This document shows positions 39,849 to 50,602 of a stretch of DNA of 64,000 nucleotides, piece after piece. The translations under genes were made by a program, and so were the position numbers. The DNA comes from Dermatophagoides farinae (taxonomy: Eukaryota > Arthropoda > Arachnida > Sarcoptiformes > Pyroglyphidae), in the NCBI RefSeq assembly GCF_024713945.1, contig NC_134681.1, positions 3,945,501 through 4,009,500 of the forward strand. The letters run 5' to 3'. Below the pieces are notes generated by a model. The model ran no database searches. It was not told the origin of the DNA and worked only from the letters and a program-made list of their open reading frames with translations. The stretch's first letter is position 1; every line of letters starts with the position of its first letter.

Positions 39849-41884
39849 ACAAGGATGTTTTTATCCATCCAACTAATTCCAAATGATTGATTTTCATTTT
39901 CATGCTTACAAAAGTAATAATACTTGATCACTTGTTGTTGTTGTTGTTGTTCTCTGATTTTTCATTGGTTTTATTAATAATAATAGTTCTTCTCCTCAAA
40001 CACACACACATAGGATTTATTTGTGATGTTCAATTGATTTTTTTTCCTCCTCCTCTTTTCATCCATCTATACATCCATCCATTCATTCATTCATTCATTC
40101 ATTGACAGGTGTCAGAGGGTCAGAGAAGAAGTAAAAAAAAAAACTTGATAAATAAACAGCATATAAACTATGAACTCAGGGTCATTGGGGCAATAACAAA
40201 TCTTTTTCGAGAGAGAGAGAGAAAGAGAAAAAGCTCTAAAGCTTCAACCACCATGATGATGATGATGATGATCATCATCATAATCATTATAATCAACATC
40301 ATTTTGTTGTTGTTGTTGTTTTATTCTATTTGTCTTATTATGAAATCCCATGTTTGATAGACATCTTGTTGTTGTTGTTGTTGGTGAAACACCAGAACGA
40401 ATATAACAATTAGAATCTTGATTTGATGATAATTTCTACTGTTTGTTAGTTAGTTATTGTTGTTTTTGTTTTTTTTTCAATCAAATTCGACATTTATTTT
40501 TGTTCTGGTTACAATTTCGTTGATTGATTCTATCTACCTGTTTCTAGGAATAAACAACAACGACAACAGCAACAATTTTCTTTTCTTTTTATATTCTGAT
40601 TGACATTCAATGTGATGTTGATGACCACCACCACCACCAAAATAATGGCAAATCAAAACAGAAAAATTTATTAATTTTTATTCTATTAAAAAGCTAAATA
40701 AATGTCACGTGTTTTGTCAAATAAATCTAAATATATATATCAATAATCGATGCTCTGTTGGTGGCGGTAGTGGTTTTACAAATATAAGGTTAACGTATTA
40801 CCACTGTTGATATTGTTAAAGAAGATGGAAAGATAAAGAGAGAGAGAGAGAGATAGAGGCTAGTTACCTAATGTTTGGTTGATTTGTCGTTTTAGAAAAA
40901 AAAACTTACACACACACACAACGATTTATAGTGAATTCAATTGAAAATTGACTTTACTCATAATGTTAATCTCATGTCATATACAAACTTTGTCTTAACT
41001 GAATATTTTCATTCTGTCTTCTTATGTGAATTTTCATCATTTCGGTATTTTTTTGTTTGTTTCCACATACAAATTCATCGATAATAATTTTTATTATTAT
41101 TATTATTATTGTGAAAAGAACTGAAATCTTTTTTTCTTCTCTGGATTTCTTTCGGCATGAATGAATGAATGAATGATGAAGATCTTTTTATTTTATTTAT
41201 TTATTTATTTTCTGTTGGTCATCAGGATTTTTCTCTCACTCTCTCGGGGAAAAAATTTTTTCTCTTCACCATCTTTATGCTGATGTTGGTTAGTTAGTAA
41301 ATTTCAGTGTCATTGTCAGGTAAAATTTATTTATTTACAAAAGTTCTTTCTCTATCTCTAGCTCTCTTTTGAAAAAAAAGTGGAGAAAAAAAAATCGACA
41401 AAAGAATCAAATCAAATGTGATTTTTTAAGTCCAAAAAAAAAATTTTTTTTGCTGATACTGAAGGTGATGAACTTTTAATCCCATAGATGGATGAATATA
41501 GATGAATGGAAATGTTAATGCATTGGACGATGACGATCATCATCATATTCAACAAACAAACAAACATGACAATGATGTCCCGTATAGATTTTTCGATAGT
41601 CAATTGGCCATGATGATGATCATCAAATCAATTTATGATCATCATATTGTGGATCATATACGTATATCTATAGACTTATTATTATTGAATAATATAAAAT
41701 GATGGCTTGTTGTGTTTATTCAACACAATGACAATCGATGTTTGTTTGATTTTCTGATTAGATCAATCGTCGATTGATGATGATGATGATGATGATGATT
41801 GGAAGAAAAAAAAATTGAAATTTCACATATTTTTTTTTCGTTGTTGTTCTGGATTACAGAAAAAATTTTTTTCTCCATACCCAA
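39849..41884. other. Mostly gene-free repeat mosaic
   Basis: TTG, GAT/ATC, CATT, TTTA and GA repeats. At 40108 a pyrimidine-rich CATT array ends GACAG and is followed by an open frame beginning VSEGQRRSKKKNLINK, which becomes GA-repeat Arg-Glu after 40 codons; I judge it weak. At 41307-41319 an ATTTCAG, 12 nt and CAG|GTAAAA form a possible microexon (see findings). Confidence 0.7.
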
Positions 41885-41977
41885 ATGATGAATGACGCCC
41901 GGCGTAATACACTACTACTGTTACCACTACTACTATTACTGCTGGCAGCGGCAACTAAATACCAAACATATCTTTGG
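41885..41977 (+). other. First-exon candidate encoding a signal-peptide-like leader
   Basis: Seen: CAAATGATG start context, then MMNDARRNTLLLLPLLLLLL followed by AAATKYQTYLW, 31 codons in all, ending TGG|GTAATC at 41978. The peptide has the three parts of a secretory signal: basic head, Leu core and Ala-rich exit. Without splicing, the frame continues 22 codons to a TAA at 42044-42046. Local GC is raised. Caution: the Leu core comes from a CTA/TTA/CTG trinucleotide run, a type present elsewhere without genes. No downstream exon was paired. Confidence 0.2.
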
Positions 41978-42070
41978 GTAATCTTTTGTAGGATGAAAAA
42001 ATTTTTTTTCAAGCAAACAAAAAAAATCAAATCCATTGATGCATAACTTGATTTTTTTTTTGTTTCTTAC

Positions 42071-42200
42071 CATCCACCAAGACAACACATAGAACAATCA
42101 ATGGTAGAAAAATCGTGCCTAATATTATTTTCTGTTTCCACTGATTCAATTTCAATTTGATTTTGATTTTTCATTCGTTTTTTTTTTTGTTCTCTGCAAC
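42071..42200 (-). other. Internal-exon candidate with strong donor
   Basis: Minus strand: an acceptor AATCAG|GT after a CA-rich tract (alternative GCAG at 42194), 130 nt open in one frame, then GGATG|GTAAGA at 42070, close to the ideal donor. The peptide is polar and non-repetitive: MKNQNQIEIESVETENNIRH, then DFSTIDCSMCCLGG. The acidic Glu-rich middle and Cys-rich end are unusual for random T-rich DNA. Unspliced, the frame would hit a stop two bases into the putative intron. No family recognised. Plus-strand candidate 41885-41977 is 93 bases away and on the other strand. Confidence 0.22.
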
Positions 42201-42405
42201 CTGATTGTGTGTGTGTGTGTGTGTGCGTTTTTTGTTCTGGTGGCTTCAATTTCGGAATGTGTGTGAATGATAATAGAACCGAATCGAAAATAGAATGATT
42301 CAAATTGAATAATAGAATGTCAGGTTTTTTTTCGTTGTTGTTGTTGAATCTGTGGCTTTGACAAAATTAAAATGATCATGATGATGATTATACCATTGGA
42401 ATGTT

Positions 42406-42425
42406 TGCTGCTGCTGCTGCTGCTG
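42406..42425. repeat. (TGC)n microsatellite
   Basis: Nearly seven perfect copies of TGC/GCA. Comparable CAG-type arrays are at 48133-48152, 49883-49905 and 57646-57666. Confidence 0.92.
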
Positions 42426-44663
42426 TTGGTTTTTTTTTCTTCATTCAAATCCTGTCAAACAGTGGCTAATTCATTCAAACATTGATGATGATGATGATGA
42501 TGATGATGAAAATTGGTAAACACTGGAAATGAAAAAAAAGAACTAGAGTCTTTAGTCTCTACACTAAATATAAGTGAGAAAAGCCAACAAATAATATCAC
42601 TCTGGATGGATGAATGGATGGATAGAGAGAGATTCTTTGATCGTTTTTTTTTCATTTTCGTTCATGTTCGTTCAGGCGAATCAAATTGAAAATTCTTTTC
42701 GTTTTTCGGTTGGTTTTCTGTGTATATTTCTATATGTGCTTTGATTATTTTCCATTTCAATTCAATACGGCATTCATACAACATCAATATTCCTATTGTT
42801 ATTCAAAATGATTTTCCATTGAATTCCGTTTCCGTTTCTCTCTCTCTCTCTCTCTTCTCTCTTTTAGTAATTAAAGTTTTTTTTTGTTCACATCAAACAC
42901 AACAAATGAAAAACAAAAAAAAAGACAGAAAAAATTTCTTTTTTTTCAATCATCATCATCAGCATTCTTTAAAATTTAAAATCAACTAAATTCAAATAAT
43001 AATCATCAACAACAAAATCAGACACACAACCTATAGACATGGTGAAAAAACAAAATTTTCCAAAAAAAAAAAATCAAAATCAAAGAAATATTTCTGCTGT
43101 ACACATTCTTTGTGTTAATGAACATAAATTTTCTTCTTAAATTTTTTTTTTCTCTCAAAAAAAAAAATGTTTGATCACGATTCGCAAACAAATGATGGCC
43201 CCGACAACAACAACAACAACAAACTACTATTTGTCTCTCGTGTTGTTGTTGTTGTTGTTGATGATGATGACTACCTATCTGCCTTTTGCCAATATTGTGT
43301 GGCTCGAAATTTTTGTTGTTGTTGTTTTTGAAATTTAAGGTTAATTTACTACCAATGATGATCATCATCAATTCAAAAAATTTTTTTTTTATTTTGGAAT
43401 TGGTGAATGGAATTTTTATCCATATTTATTTTTTTGGCCTGAATCACATACATGTATAAACACGGACAATATGAGATAATAGAAATAGAAATTAAATTAG
43501 AATTAAGGTCAAAAGGCCGAAGGGTACAGTTCACTGCTTTTTTTTTGTGTGTGTGTGTGTGTTTGTGTGTGTGTTTGTGTGTATGTTTGTGTATTTGTTG
43601 CCGATCCGTTCGAAGGTCCGTTTTTGTCCACAGTGGTTTTTTTTCACAGTAGATTGTTTATTTATTTAATTTATCCGATTGGTGGCCACGTATGGGGCCA
43701 AAGTGATCCTTGTTGTTGTTGTTGTTGTTGAAAATTGACATCCTCATCATACAACAATGAACAACAGTCATTCATATACCTGTTATATATCGTTTTTTTT
43801 TTATCAGCCAATGAAAAGAACGAGAGAACCTTGTTTGAAAGGAAAGAAAAGTTTAATGAGTTCATTTTTTTTTTGAAAAAAAGAGAGAGAAAACAAAAAA
43901 AATTCTTGGCCAAAACAAACCCGAATACAAGAAAATTAAAAAAAAACACAATGGCCATTGATCATGATGACGATGATGATGTGAGAAAAAAAATTTTTTT
44001 CTCCTCTTTTCAAATTTAAAAAAAAATTATCATCATCATCATTGTTATTTTTCATCATTGAATAAAAATCGCATTGACATTTTCGCTTCGTTTTGTTTCG
44101 TTTTCATTTGTGCCATCAATTAAATGATGATGATGATGATGATGATGAAAATTCAACACGAGGAAAACAAAAACAAAAAAAAAACAATAAAATTCATGAG
44201 AATAATGCATGCGCATGGCCGTGCGAGCATCATCATCATATGATGACCTTTGTGTACATTTTATTTCACCTTTTTTATTATTATTATTTGAAAACTGAAA
44301 CGTGTTTGGTTCTTTTTAACACTCTCTATTTTGTGCTAGACATTCATTTATCATTTTAGGTGGCCACCATCATACATTTTTTTCGTTTGTCGTTTGAATT
44401 TCGGGCATTTTATTGCCAATTTCCTTTATTTTTTTTTTTTGTTGCACAATAAAACCAAAAATTTTGAAGAAAAAAAAAACATTTTTAAACACTACAAATA
44501 GCCTAGGTTTGTTTTCATCTTTTGTTAATTTTTCTTATCGCTTGTCATTATTATTATTATCATCATCATTGTTGTTGTTGTTGTTGTTGTTGATAATAAT
44601 GATGATACTGATGTGCTTCCTTGTTTGAATGAATCTAAATCTACATCTTTATGTATGTGGACT

Positions 44664-44688
44664 ATAATAATAATAATAATAATAATAT
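44664..44688. repeat. (ATA)8 microsatellite
   Basis: Perfect ATA/TAT trinucleotide run. Confidence 0.92.
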
Positions 44689-44792
44689 ACACACGCATGC
44701 AGAGAGAAAAAAAAATTTGTCATTGCTTGGACCAAAAAGCATTTAGTGGAAAACGTGTTGTTGTTGTTGTTGTTTAAAAGATAATAATAAGT

Positions 44793-44854
44793 TTGTTGCA
44801 GTTGTTGTTGTTGTTGTGTGTTTTTTCAAAAAACAACAACAACAACTGCAACAA
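44793..44854. other. Long perfect hairpin, 21-bp arms
   Basis: Left arm 44793-44813 and right arm 44834-44854 pair without mismatch; the loop is 20 bases and itself contains TTTTTTCAAAAAA, so folding could extend further. The arms include a non-repeat GCAG/CTGC element, which means the symmetry is not just TTG facing CAA. The element AACTGCAAC is repeated once more just outside the right arm. Possible origins are template-switch duplication, a small hairpin RNA or a former inverted-repeat insertion; length is short for an animal microRNA precursor. Confidence 0.75.
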
Positions 44855-45742
44855 CTGCAACAATGTTTGTTTTTTATCCGAAATTTTTTTTTTTGTAAAT
44901 GACGAAAATTAAAAGAATTTGTTTTTTTCTCATCATCATCACCATAATAATGAATTGCCAGCTTGTTATTATTATTATTGTGATTATATTTAGATCTAGT
45001 TTGTCTTGACCATCTCCAAAATAGAGAGAGAGAGAGAGAGAAGAATCCTTTGCTTTCATTTTATTTCAATTTCTATTCAAAAAAAATTTTTTTGCTACAA
45101 TGTCGCTATCACTTTACATTTTATTTCCCATTACATTTTTTTTTCACTGATTCAACACACCTTTATACATGCACATGCATACATTCAAAGGTAAAGTGTC
45201 AAAGACCTTTTTTATCAACATAACAGAAAAAAAGGTGATGAATGTATAAATGTTGTTTTGTTTATTATGTGCGTGCGTGTTGGTGTGTGTGTGTGTGTGT
45301 TACCTGTATTAGCGGTTAGATTTGATTTTTTTTTTCATTCAATTTTCATTATTACTATTATTATTCGTTGAGTTTTTATTCCAAACTTTTTTTTTTGTTT
45401 TTTTTGGGTCTCGTCTTTGGATCACTGGATCCATTCACTAGATTTTTCACTTATGAACAAAATAAAAATTAGGTAGGCAGCAGTAGTAGTTGTGTAAATT
45501 TGTAATTTTATAATTGAATAATATGATTAAAATACACTCACAAACTCACACACACACACACACAGCGTGCAAATAAGCAATCAGTTTGAAAAGTTTTTTG
45601 TTTCATTTTGTTCCATTCATTCTATCAACAACAACAACAACAACAACGACGACGACGACGGCGAAAACATTGGTTCGGGTGCCCAATATTTTCTTTGGTT
45701 CCAATGTTGTTGTTTGGTCTCTTTTTTTTGTCTGAGGCACGT

Positions 45743-45754
45743 CGTATACGACTA
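45743..45754. other. 12-bp perfect palindrome
   Basis: GTCGTATACGAC, a non-repetitive self-complementary site in a locally GC-richer segment (45640-45760) in which several frames on both strands are open. Could bind a symmetric dimeric factor; no evidence beyond symmetry. Confidence 0.6.
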
Positions 45755-45824
45755 TTTAATTTAATAATTTTTTTTCTATTTTCCACATTGCACTTGCTTG
45801 AATTTTTTTTTTTTTTGAATTTCA

Positions 45825-46052
45825 ATGAAGAAAATTAAATTTTCTATATATATGTTCACATTGTTGTTTGCTGTATTTTTTTATAAAAATTTTCATTTCT
45901 TTCCACCAGAGTCCATCAGCAGGTTTAGTTTATCACTTATCTTTGATGTCAAGATTGAATCTTTATTTGTTTCAATATTGCGTGTGGACTGTGGGTGGTG
46001 GTGGTATGTATATCTGCTGTTATTATTTTTATTAGCTTATAAGAATCATTGA
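45825..46052 (+). CDS. Hypothetical 75-aa ORF with signal-peptide-like start
   Basis: ATG at 45825. N-terminus MKKIKFSIYMFTLLFAVFFY has a basic head and hydrophobic core like a secretory signal; the middle (SISRFSLSLIFDVKIESLFV) is amphipathic and the end (GWWWYVYLLLLFLLAY) is hydrophobic. Inside it, 45910-46003 is bounded by TTTCTTTCCACCAG and GGTG|GTATGT, both good splice sites, and is open in two frames across its whole length, so this segment may be an exon rather than part of a single-exon gene. Start context is poor (T at -3). Confidence 0.2.
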   Translation: MKKIKFSIYMFTLLFAVFFYKNFHFFPPESISRFSLSLIFDVKIESLFVSILRVDCGWWWYVYLLLLFLLAYKNH

Positions 46053-46284
46053 TCAATCAATCAATCAATCAATGATGATGATGATGATGATAATGTTGCA
46101 GTATTTCTTTTCTTTTTTTAATTCTCAGTTCCGGACCGCTGCCATTTTTTTTTGCTCTATTATTTGATTGTTTCATTCTCAGATTTCAATTTCGATGATG
46201 ATGACTTTAAGAATCGAAAAAAAAATTCTTTCATTTTTTTTCATTGAACAAAAAAAAATGAAATTCTCACTTCTCATCGCTTAC

Positions 46285-46303
46285 GAACTTCTTGTTCATG
46301 GCT
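46285..46303 (-). other. 19-nt microexon candidate inside a perfect hairpin
   Basis: Minus strand: pyrimidine tract and TTCATAG, 19 nt, then TTC|GTAAGC. Both sites are good and the short exon sits in a non-repetitive 12-bp inverted repeat (46288-46299 with 46306-46317, 6-base loop). One frame reads AMNKKF. Microexons of this size occur in animal neuronal genes; whether this one is used is unknown. Confidence 0.15.
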
Positions 46304-46317
46304 CTATGAACAAGAAG
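46288..46317. other. Perfect 12-bp hairpin
   Basis: CTTCTTGTTCAT and ATGAACAAGAAG around the loop GGCTCT. A second inverted repeat with a similar core (TATGAACA/TGTTCATA) lies about 550 bases on at 46854-46876. Folding would hide the minus-strand acceptor at 46304. Confidence 0.75.
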
Positions 46318-46481
46318 AAATAACAGAAAAAAAACTTTCATTAAATGAGAATTAAATTGAGACGGCACACAAAAAAAAATACCGACCCAAATGAAATTAC
46401 AAGGTATGCCTATGATAATAATTTTCTTCTTCACTCTCTCAACGATTCAGTATTTATGACAAAAGACAAAAAGTGAAAAAA

Positions 46482-46847
46482 ATGACAATGACGACGATGA
46501 TGAAAAAAAATTTTCTCATGCACATTATTCATCAAAGACAAAGACAAATTCACATGTTCACATCATTTTTTTTGTTTCTATATGTTCAGCGAAGAAAAAG
46601 GCGTTTCATGGTGTTGAATGACAAATTTGGTGTGTATATTGGCGTGTTTGTGTGTGTGTGTGTGTGTGTGTACACTGTACACTCTACAGTTGGAAATAAT
46701 TTTCTGGTCAAGCAAAAAAAAAACAAACCTTTTTTCGCAAATCAATCAATCAATCGAAACAAAAAATCTACAATTGGATCATTGAACACATGCACACAGA
46801 CAAAGCAATTGATAGATATATCTGCTTTATTGTTGTCATATGAATAA
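46482..46847 (+). CDS. Hypothetical 121-aa ORF
   Basis: ATG at 46482 (a GTG lies three codons before). Segments: Met/Thr-rich start from an ATG/ACG repeat, polar HIIHQRQRQIHMF, short hydrophobic TSFFLFLYV, strongly basic RRKRRFMVLNDKFGVYIGV, a Val-Cys run from a GT array, then a long non-repetitive tail (SINRNKKSTIGSLNTCTQTK, ending LIDISALLLSYE). An acceptor-like TATGTTCAG at 46589 directly precedes the RRKRR part. The varied tail is unusual for this window. No family recognised. Confidence 0.2.
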   Translation: MTMTTMMKKNFLMHIIHQRQRQIHMFTSFFLFLYVQRRKRRFMVLNDKFGVYIGVFVCVCVCVYTVHSTVGNNFLVKQKKNKPFFANQSINRNKKSTIGSLNTCTQTKQLIDISALLLSYE

Positions 46848-47378
46848 AATTTGTATGAACAGGGTCGTTGTTCATAAATATCGTTTCCAATCCATCAATC
46901 TGGTACAATTCAATCATCATCATCATTATCATCAACGACAAAAATTTAAATCTAAAATCTAAGATTACGAATGGAAAAAAAACTTTTCTCTCTATTTTTA
47001 TCCCATCATCATCATCATCATCATCATCTGGCCATCCATTCATTATGTCATCTATTTTTTTCTTCTTCTTCTTCTTTTTCTTCTCAATCTGATAATAATA
47101 ATTTCATATCTACATTTGGTCACAATCAAATCTGTTGAAACAATAACAACAACAACAACAACAAAAAATAGGTAAAAATATAATTTTGGCCGATTGATAA
47201 AAAAACAAAACAAAAGAAACCAGAATGAAAAAAAAATGAAATGAAATGAAAAATAAAAAGCCGAAAAAGAAATCAAAAACAAAGATGAAAAAATTTTTTT
47301 TTTTTGTTCCATTCCATCTCTATCCATCATCATCATCATCGTCATCATCATAAAGATTTGGATCACTCACATTATTGA

Positions 47379-47410
<32 letters not shown>

Positions 47411-48017
47411 TGAAGAGCGATTAGAGTGTGATGAGATGAGATGAAATCTATGAACACATCTCGATGATGATGATGATGATGATGACACTAGAGTTTTATT
47501 TTTCATTTGGTCACTTTTGTGTCTGTATGTATACCAAATAATGATGATGAAATGTGAAAATGGGAATCACGGAAAAAAAAACAAAACAAAAAAAAACCAG
47601 GATGATGATGATGATGATGATGAAAAAGTTTGTTCGTGATGATGATGAGAATGATAACTATCATCATCATCATCATCATCATTTTTGGTCACACGAATTC
47701 GTCAACATCAACATCATCATCATCGTTTGTTATGATTATGATGATGGTAATAATAATCATCATCATCATCTATAATGAGAGACAGAAATATAAAATGGAA
47801 ACTTTTTTTGTTGTTGTTCTGTTTTTCTGGTTTGTTGTTGTTGTTGTTTGAAATGAAAATTATAAAAAAAGTTTTTTTTCAACAACAAAAACAACAACAA
47901 CAACAAACAAACGATTGAGAATGGAAACAATTGGTCTGTATGGTATTGGATGATGAGTATAAATATATCACACGATGAGTATTTTTTTTTTCTTCTTCTT
48001 CTTTTCTTCTGTTTTAG

Positions 48018-48058
48018 GAAGTGATGATAATGATGATAATGATGATGATGAGCAGTGA
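48018..48058 (+). other. Acidic terminal-exon candidate
   Basis: Seen: a 36-base pyrimidine-rich tract ending TGTTTTAG, then GA plus AGT GAT GAT AAT and so on, giving SDDNDDNDDDEQ and a TGA. The acceptor is excellent. The acidic tail is a translated GAT repeat, which both makes it plausible (acidic C-termini are common) and suspicious (GAT repeats are everywhere here). No poly-A signal is seen close by. Confidence 0.17.
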
Positions 48059-48132
48059 AAAAAAAATTTTTCTATTATTTAATTTCATCAATTTCAATTA
48101 AACCAAAAAAATGTTGATGAAGGAAAAACAGT

Positions 48133-48152
48133 AGCAGCAGCAGCAGCAGCAG
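48133..48152. repeat. (AGC)n microsatellite
   Basis: Short perfect AGC/CAG array followed by TAG variants. Confidence 0.9.
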
Positions 48153-48427
48153 TAGTAGTTGGTAGAAGTAAAAAAAAAAATGACATCACTTGAATTTCGA
48201 TTTCAATTTCACTTTTTTTTTCTCTCTTTCTCTATGGCCTATCCGGTTTGTTGTTGTTTGTTGAAACAACATACATCCATACAGCCCTTTTTTGTTTTTG
48301 TTGTTGTTGTTGTTGTTGCTAATGTTAAACAATTATCATTATTTTTGATTATTATTACCATCATTATGATGATTATGATTAGTTATTATCAGCTTTTGTT
48401 GTTGTTGTTGTTGTCGTTGTGTTCCAA

Positions 48428-48841
48428 ATGAAACAACAACAACAACAACGAAAAAAAATTCATATCACATCTTTTTTTCCATTCTTCTATATTCATTTAC
48501 AATGTTTTATCGATTCATTCTTTCAACATGGTACATTAGATATATTTTTGTTGTTGTTGTTGTTGCTGTTATTTTGGCCAGTCGGTGGTGGTATGGTGTT
48601 TATTCTATTTTTGAGGCCGTGTCATTTCCCGACCAAAAAAAAAAAAAAAAAAATTCTGCTTTTTTTTGTTGCTTTTTGTTGTTGTTGTTTAGGTCGATGT
48701 TCAGTTATTCAGTCAGCCAACCAGTCAGTACATTTATTCATTCATTCATTCATTTACATTCAGCTACCATATATATATATTAGTCTATACTGTTACTTTT
48801 CGCTCAATTGCCTTTTTTTTTTGTCGATACATTTTGCCTAG
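48428..48841 (+). CDS. Hypothetical 137-aa hydrophobic ORF, probably spurious
   Basis: ATG in good context (CAAATG). Begins MKQQQQQRKKIHITSFFPFF; contains Leu, Lys, Cys runs from TTG and poly-A repeats and several hydrophobic stretches, with a less repetitive part RCSVIQSANQSVHLFIHSFI. Could be read as a multi-pass membrane protein, but T-rich DNA always yields Phe/Leu/Ile. I keep it because of its length and start context. Confidence 0.1.
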   Translation: MKQQQQQRKKIHITSFFPFFYIHLQCFIDSFFQHGTLDIFLLLLLLLLFWPVGGGMVFILFLRPCHFPTKKKKKKILLFFVAFCCCCLGRCSVIQSANQSVHLFIHSFIYIQLPYIYISLYCYFSLNCLFFLSIHFA

Positions 48842-49324
48842 TTGTATTATCTTCATATACAACGGACAATGATGATGTTTCGTATTTATTTTATTTTTTT
48901 TTTATTTATTTACTGTTTATTATCATCATCATATAATGATAGTTTACTTTAACGTTATAGAATAGCGCCGGAAACTGAGAAAGAGAGAGAGAGAGAGAAT
49001 CAGTATTTTTTTCTTTCATTCATTCACTTTATCGATAACTTTTTATATTATTCTGTTGATTTTGATCGATATATCGATGTATTACTGCTACTACCACTGG
49101 CACTACTACAATTAGCATTATTATTTTTATTATTATTATTCAATACACAATGCATTTATTATCATTGGCACGTTATGATGAGCAAAACAAAAAACGAAAA
49201 AAAAAAGAATTGTAGCCTGAAGACAGGACAACAACAACAAAAATAAATTGTTACAATTACTAGAGAAAAAGAATTTCTCATACATCGTTTTTGAATAAAA
49301 TATTCTGGATACCAAAATTCTGGA

Positions 49325-49355
<31 letters not shown>

Positions 49356-49882
49356 AACTAAACACCTTTTTTCTCTCTTTCTCACTTCATTCATTCCACT
49401 ATTTATTCTTATATGTAATCTTCTTTTCAAAAGTATCGTAATATGTTTGACACTCATACACACACAAAATGTGTTAATGATCTTTGATAATGATGATGAT
49501 GATGTTGAAACAAATAAAAAAAAATGCTCAAAAAAAAATTCTGTTACTGTAAAATGAAAATAAAAGTCTATTTGCATTATTAACCCTTTCAAATTTTCTC
49601 ACTCACACACACACACACACACATCCATTCATTGTCATTGTTTCGAAAATTCCAAAATTCTTTATATATACACAAAATGTCATTTCATACATTGATTGTT
49701 GTTAAGTATATTAACTTTTTTTTGTTCGCTCATTCATTTCATTCCATTCACACACATATTCATAGTATTAGTTTTGTTTGATTTTAAATATTGTCATCAC
49801 GCTTGTTATAGACTACGACAACAACAACAACAACAACAACGACTAATAATGATGATGATGATGATGATATGAACCAGAATCA

Positions 49883-49905
49883 AGCAGCAGCAGCAGCAGC
49901 AGCAG
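49883..49905. repeat. (AGC)n microsatellite
   Basis: Nearly eight perfect copies, directly after a GAT array at 49850-49868. Confidence 0.92.
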
Positions 49906-50602
49906 TAGGCATTAGAGATAATAAAAAAAATGTCACATTTAAACAACACTTTTTTTTTCATTCGTTGCATTGTTTGTCATTTTGATTCTGGTTCATGCAC
50001 CATGTTTGGTGTTTTTCTATATCCATTTCCAATTTGTGAGAGATTTTTTTTTTTTTCATTTCATTCACTGTTTACAATTTTCAAACATTGAATGTCCCAT
50101 GTGATTTTTTTTTTACTCGGGGATTCATTTCATTTCATTCCATTTGTTTTCATTGTGATTGAAAGTTAAAAAAAAAGCTTTACCATTTTTGGCACTCAAT
50201 TTTCATAGTATTTTTTTTTCTTCATTTTCATCAGATTTTGGTTGTTGTTGTTGTTTTGTCACCGAATATTCAACCAAAAAAAAAAAAATAATAATAAAAA
50301 AATACAATAACGACAGGGACAGAATTCAAGAATCAGAATAGAGAGAATGAGGATGAGAACTAATTGTATTTGATGCGTTGACATTGTTCATTTTTAATCA
50401 TACGTTCGACAGTGAAGAGATTTGTTGTAAATTAAACAGCAAAACAAAGCAAAAAAATAATTTCCTGTCATCATGATCCATTATACCACAAACACACATG
50501 CACATTGATGGATTTTTGAATTCTTTTTTTCTTTAATTCCAAAAAGTTTTTTTTTGATGGATAGAAAATGATAAAGGAAATACAAGTGTCCATTCTTTTC
50601 AA

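Larger units (their letters stand above)
42201..45742. other. Mostly gene-free repeat mosaic
   Basis: TGC (42406-42425), GAT, TC (42838-42855), CAA/TTG, compound TG/TTTG (43547-43595), ATA (44664-44688) and poly-A/T. A plus ORF from ATG 43452 starts MYKHGQYEIIEIEIKLELRS but becomes a Val-Cys repeat. A frame open through 45006-45190 ends at a CAAAG|GTAAAG donor. Several short GC-richer inserts (43600-43710, 44205-44230) have no gene signals. Confidence 0.7.

Noticed and set aside
40109..40357. Frame starting VSEGQRRSKKKNLINK after an acceptor-like GACAG
   Set aside because: The acceptor tract is a CATT array, no adequate donor follows, and the frame decays into GA and ATG repeat translation.
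43018..43371. 117-codon minus frame
   Set aside because: Dominated by Asn, Gln and Cys runs from CAA/TTG arrays; no ATG in context and no splice pair.
49278..49592. About 100-codon minus frame with non-repetitive part and a plus frame over the same region
   Set aside because: Both strands open at once, with GT-array Val-Cys and Ser runs; the acceptor-like TTTTACAG inside has no donor partner.
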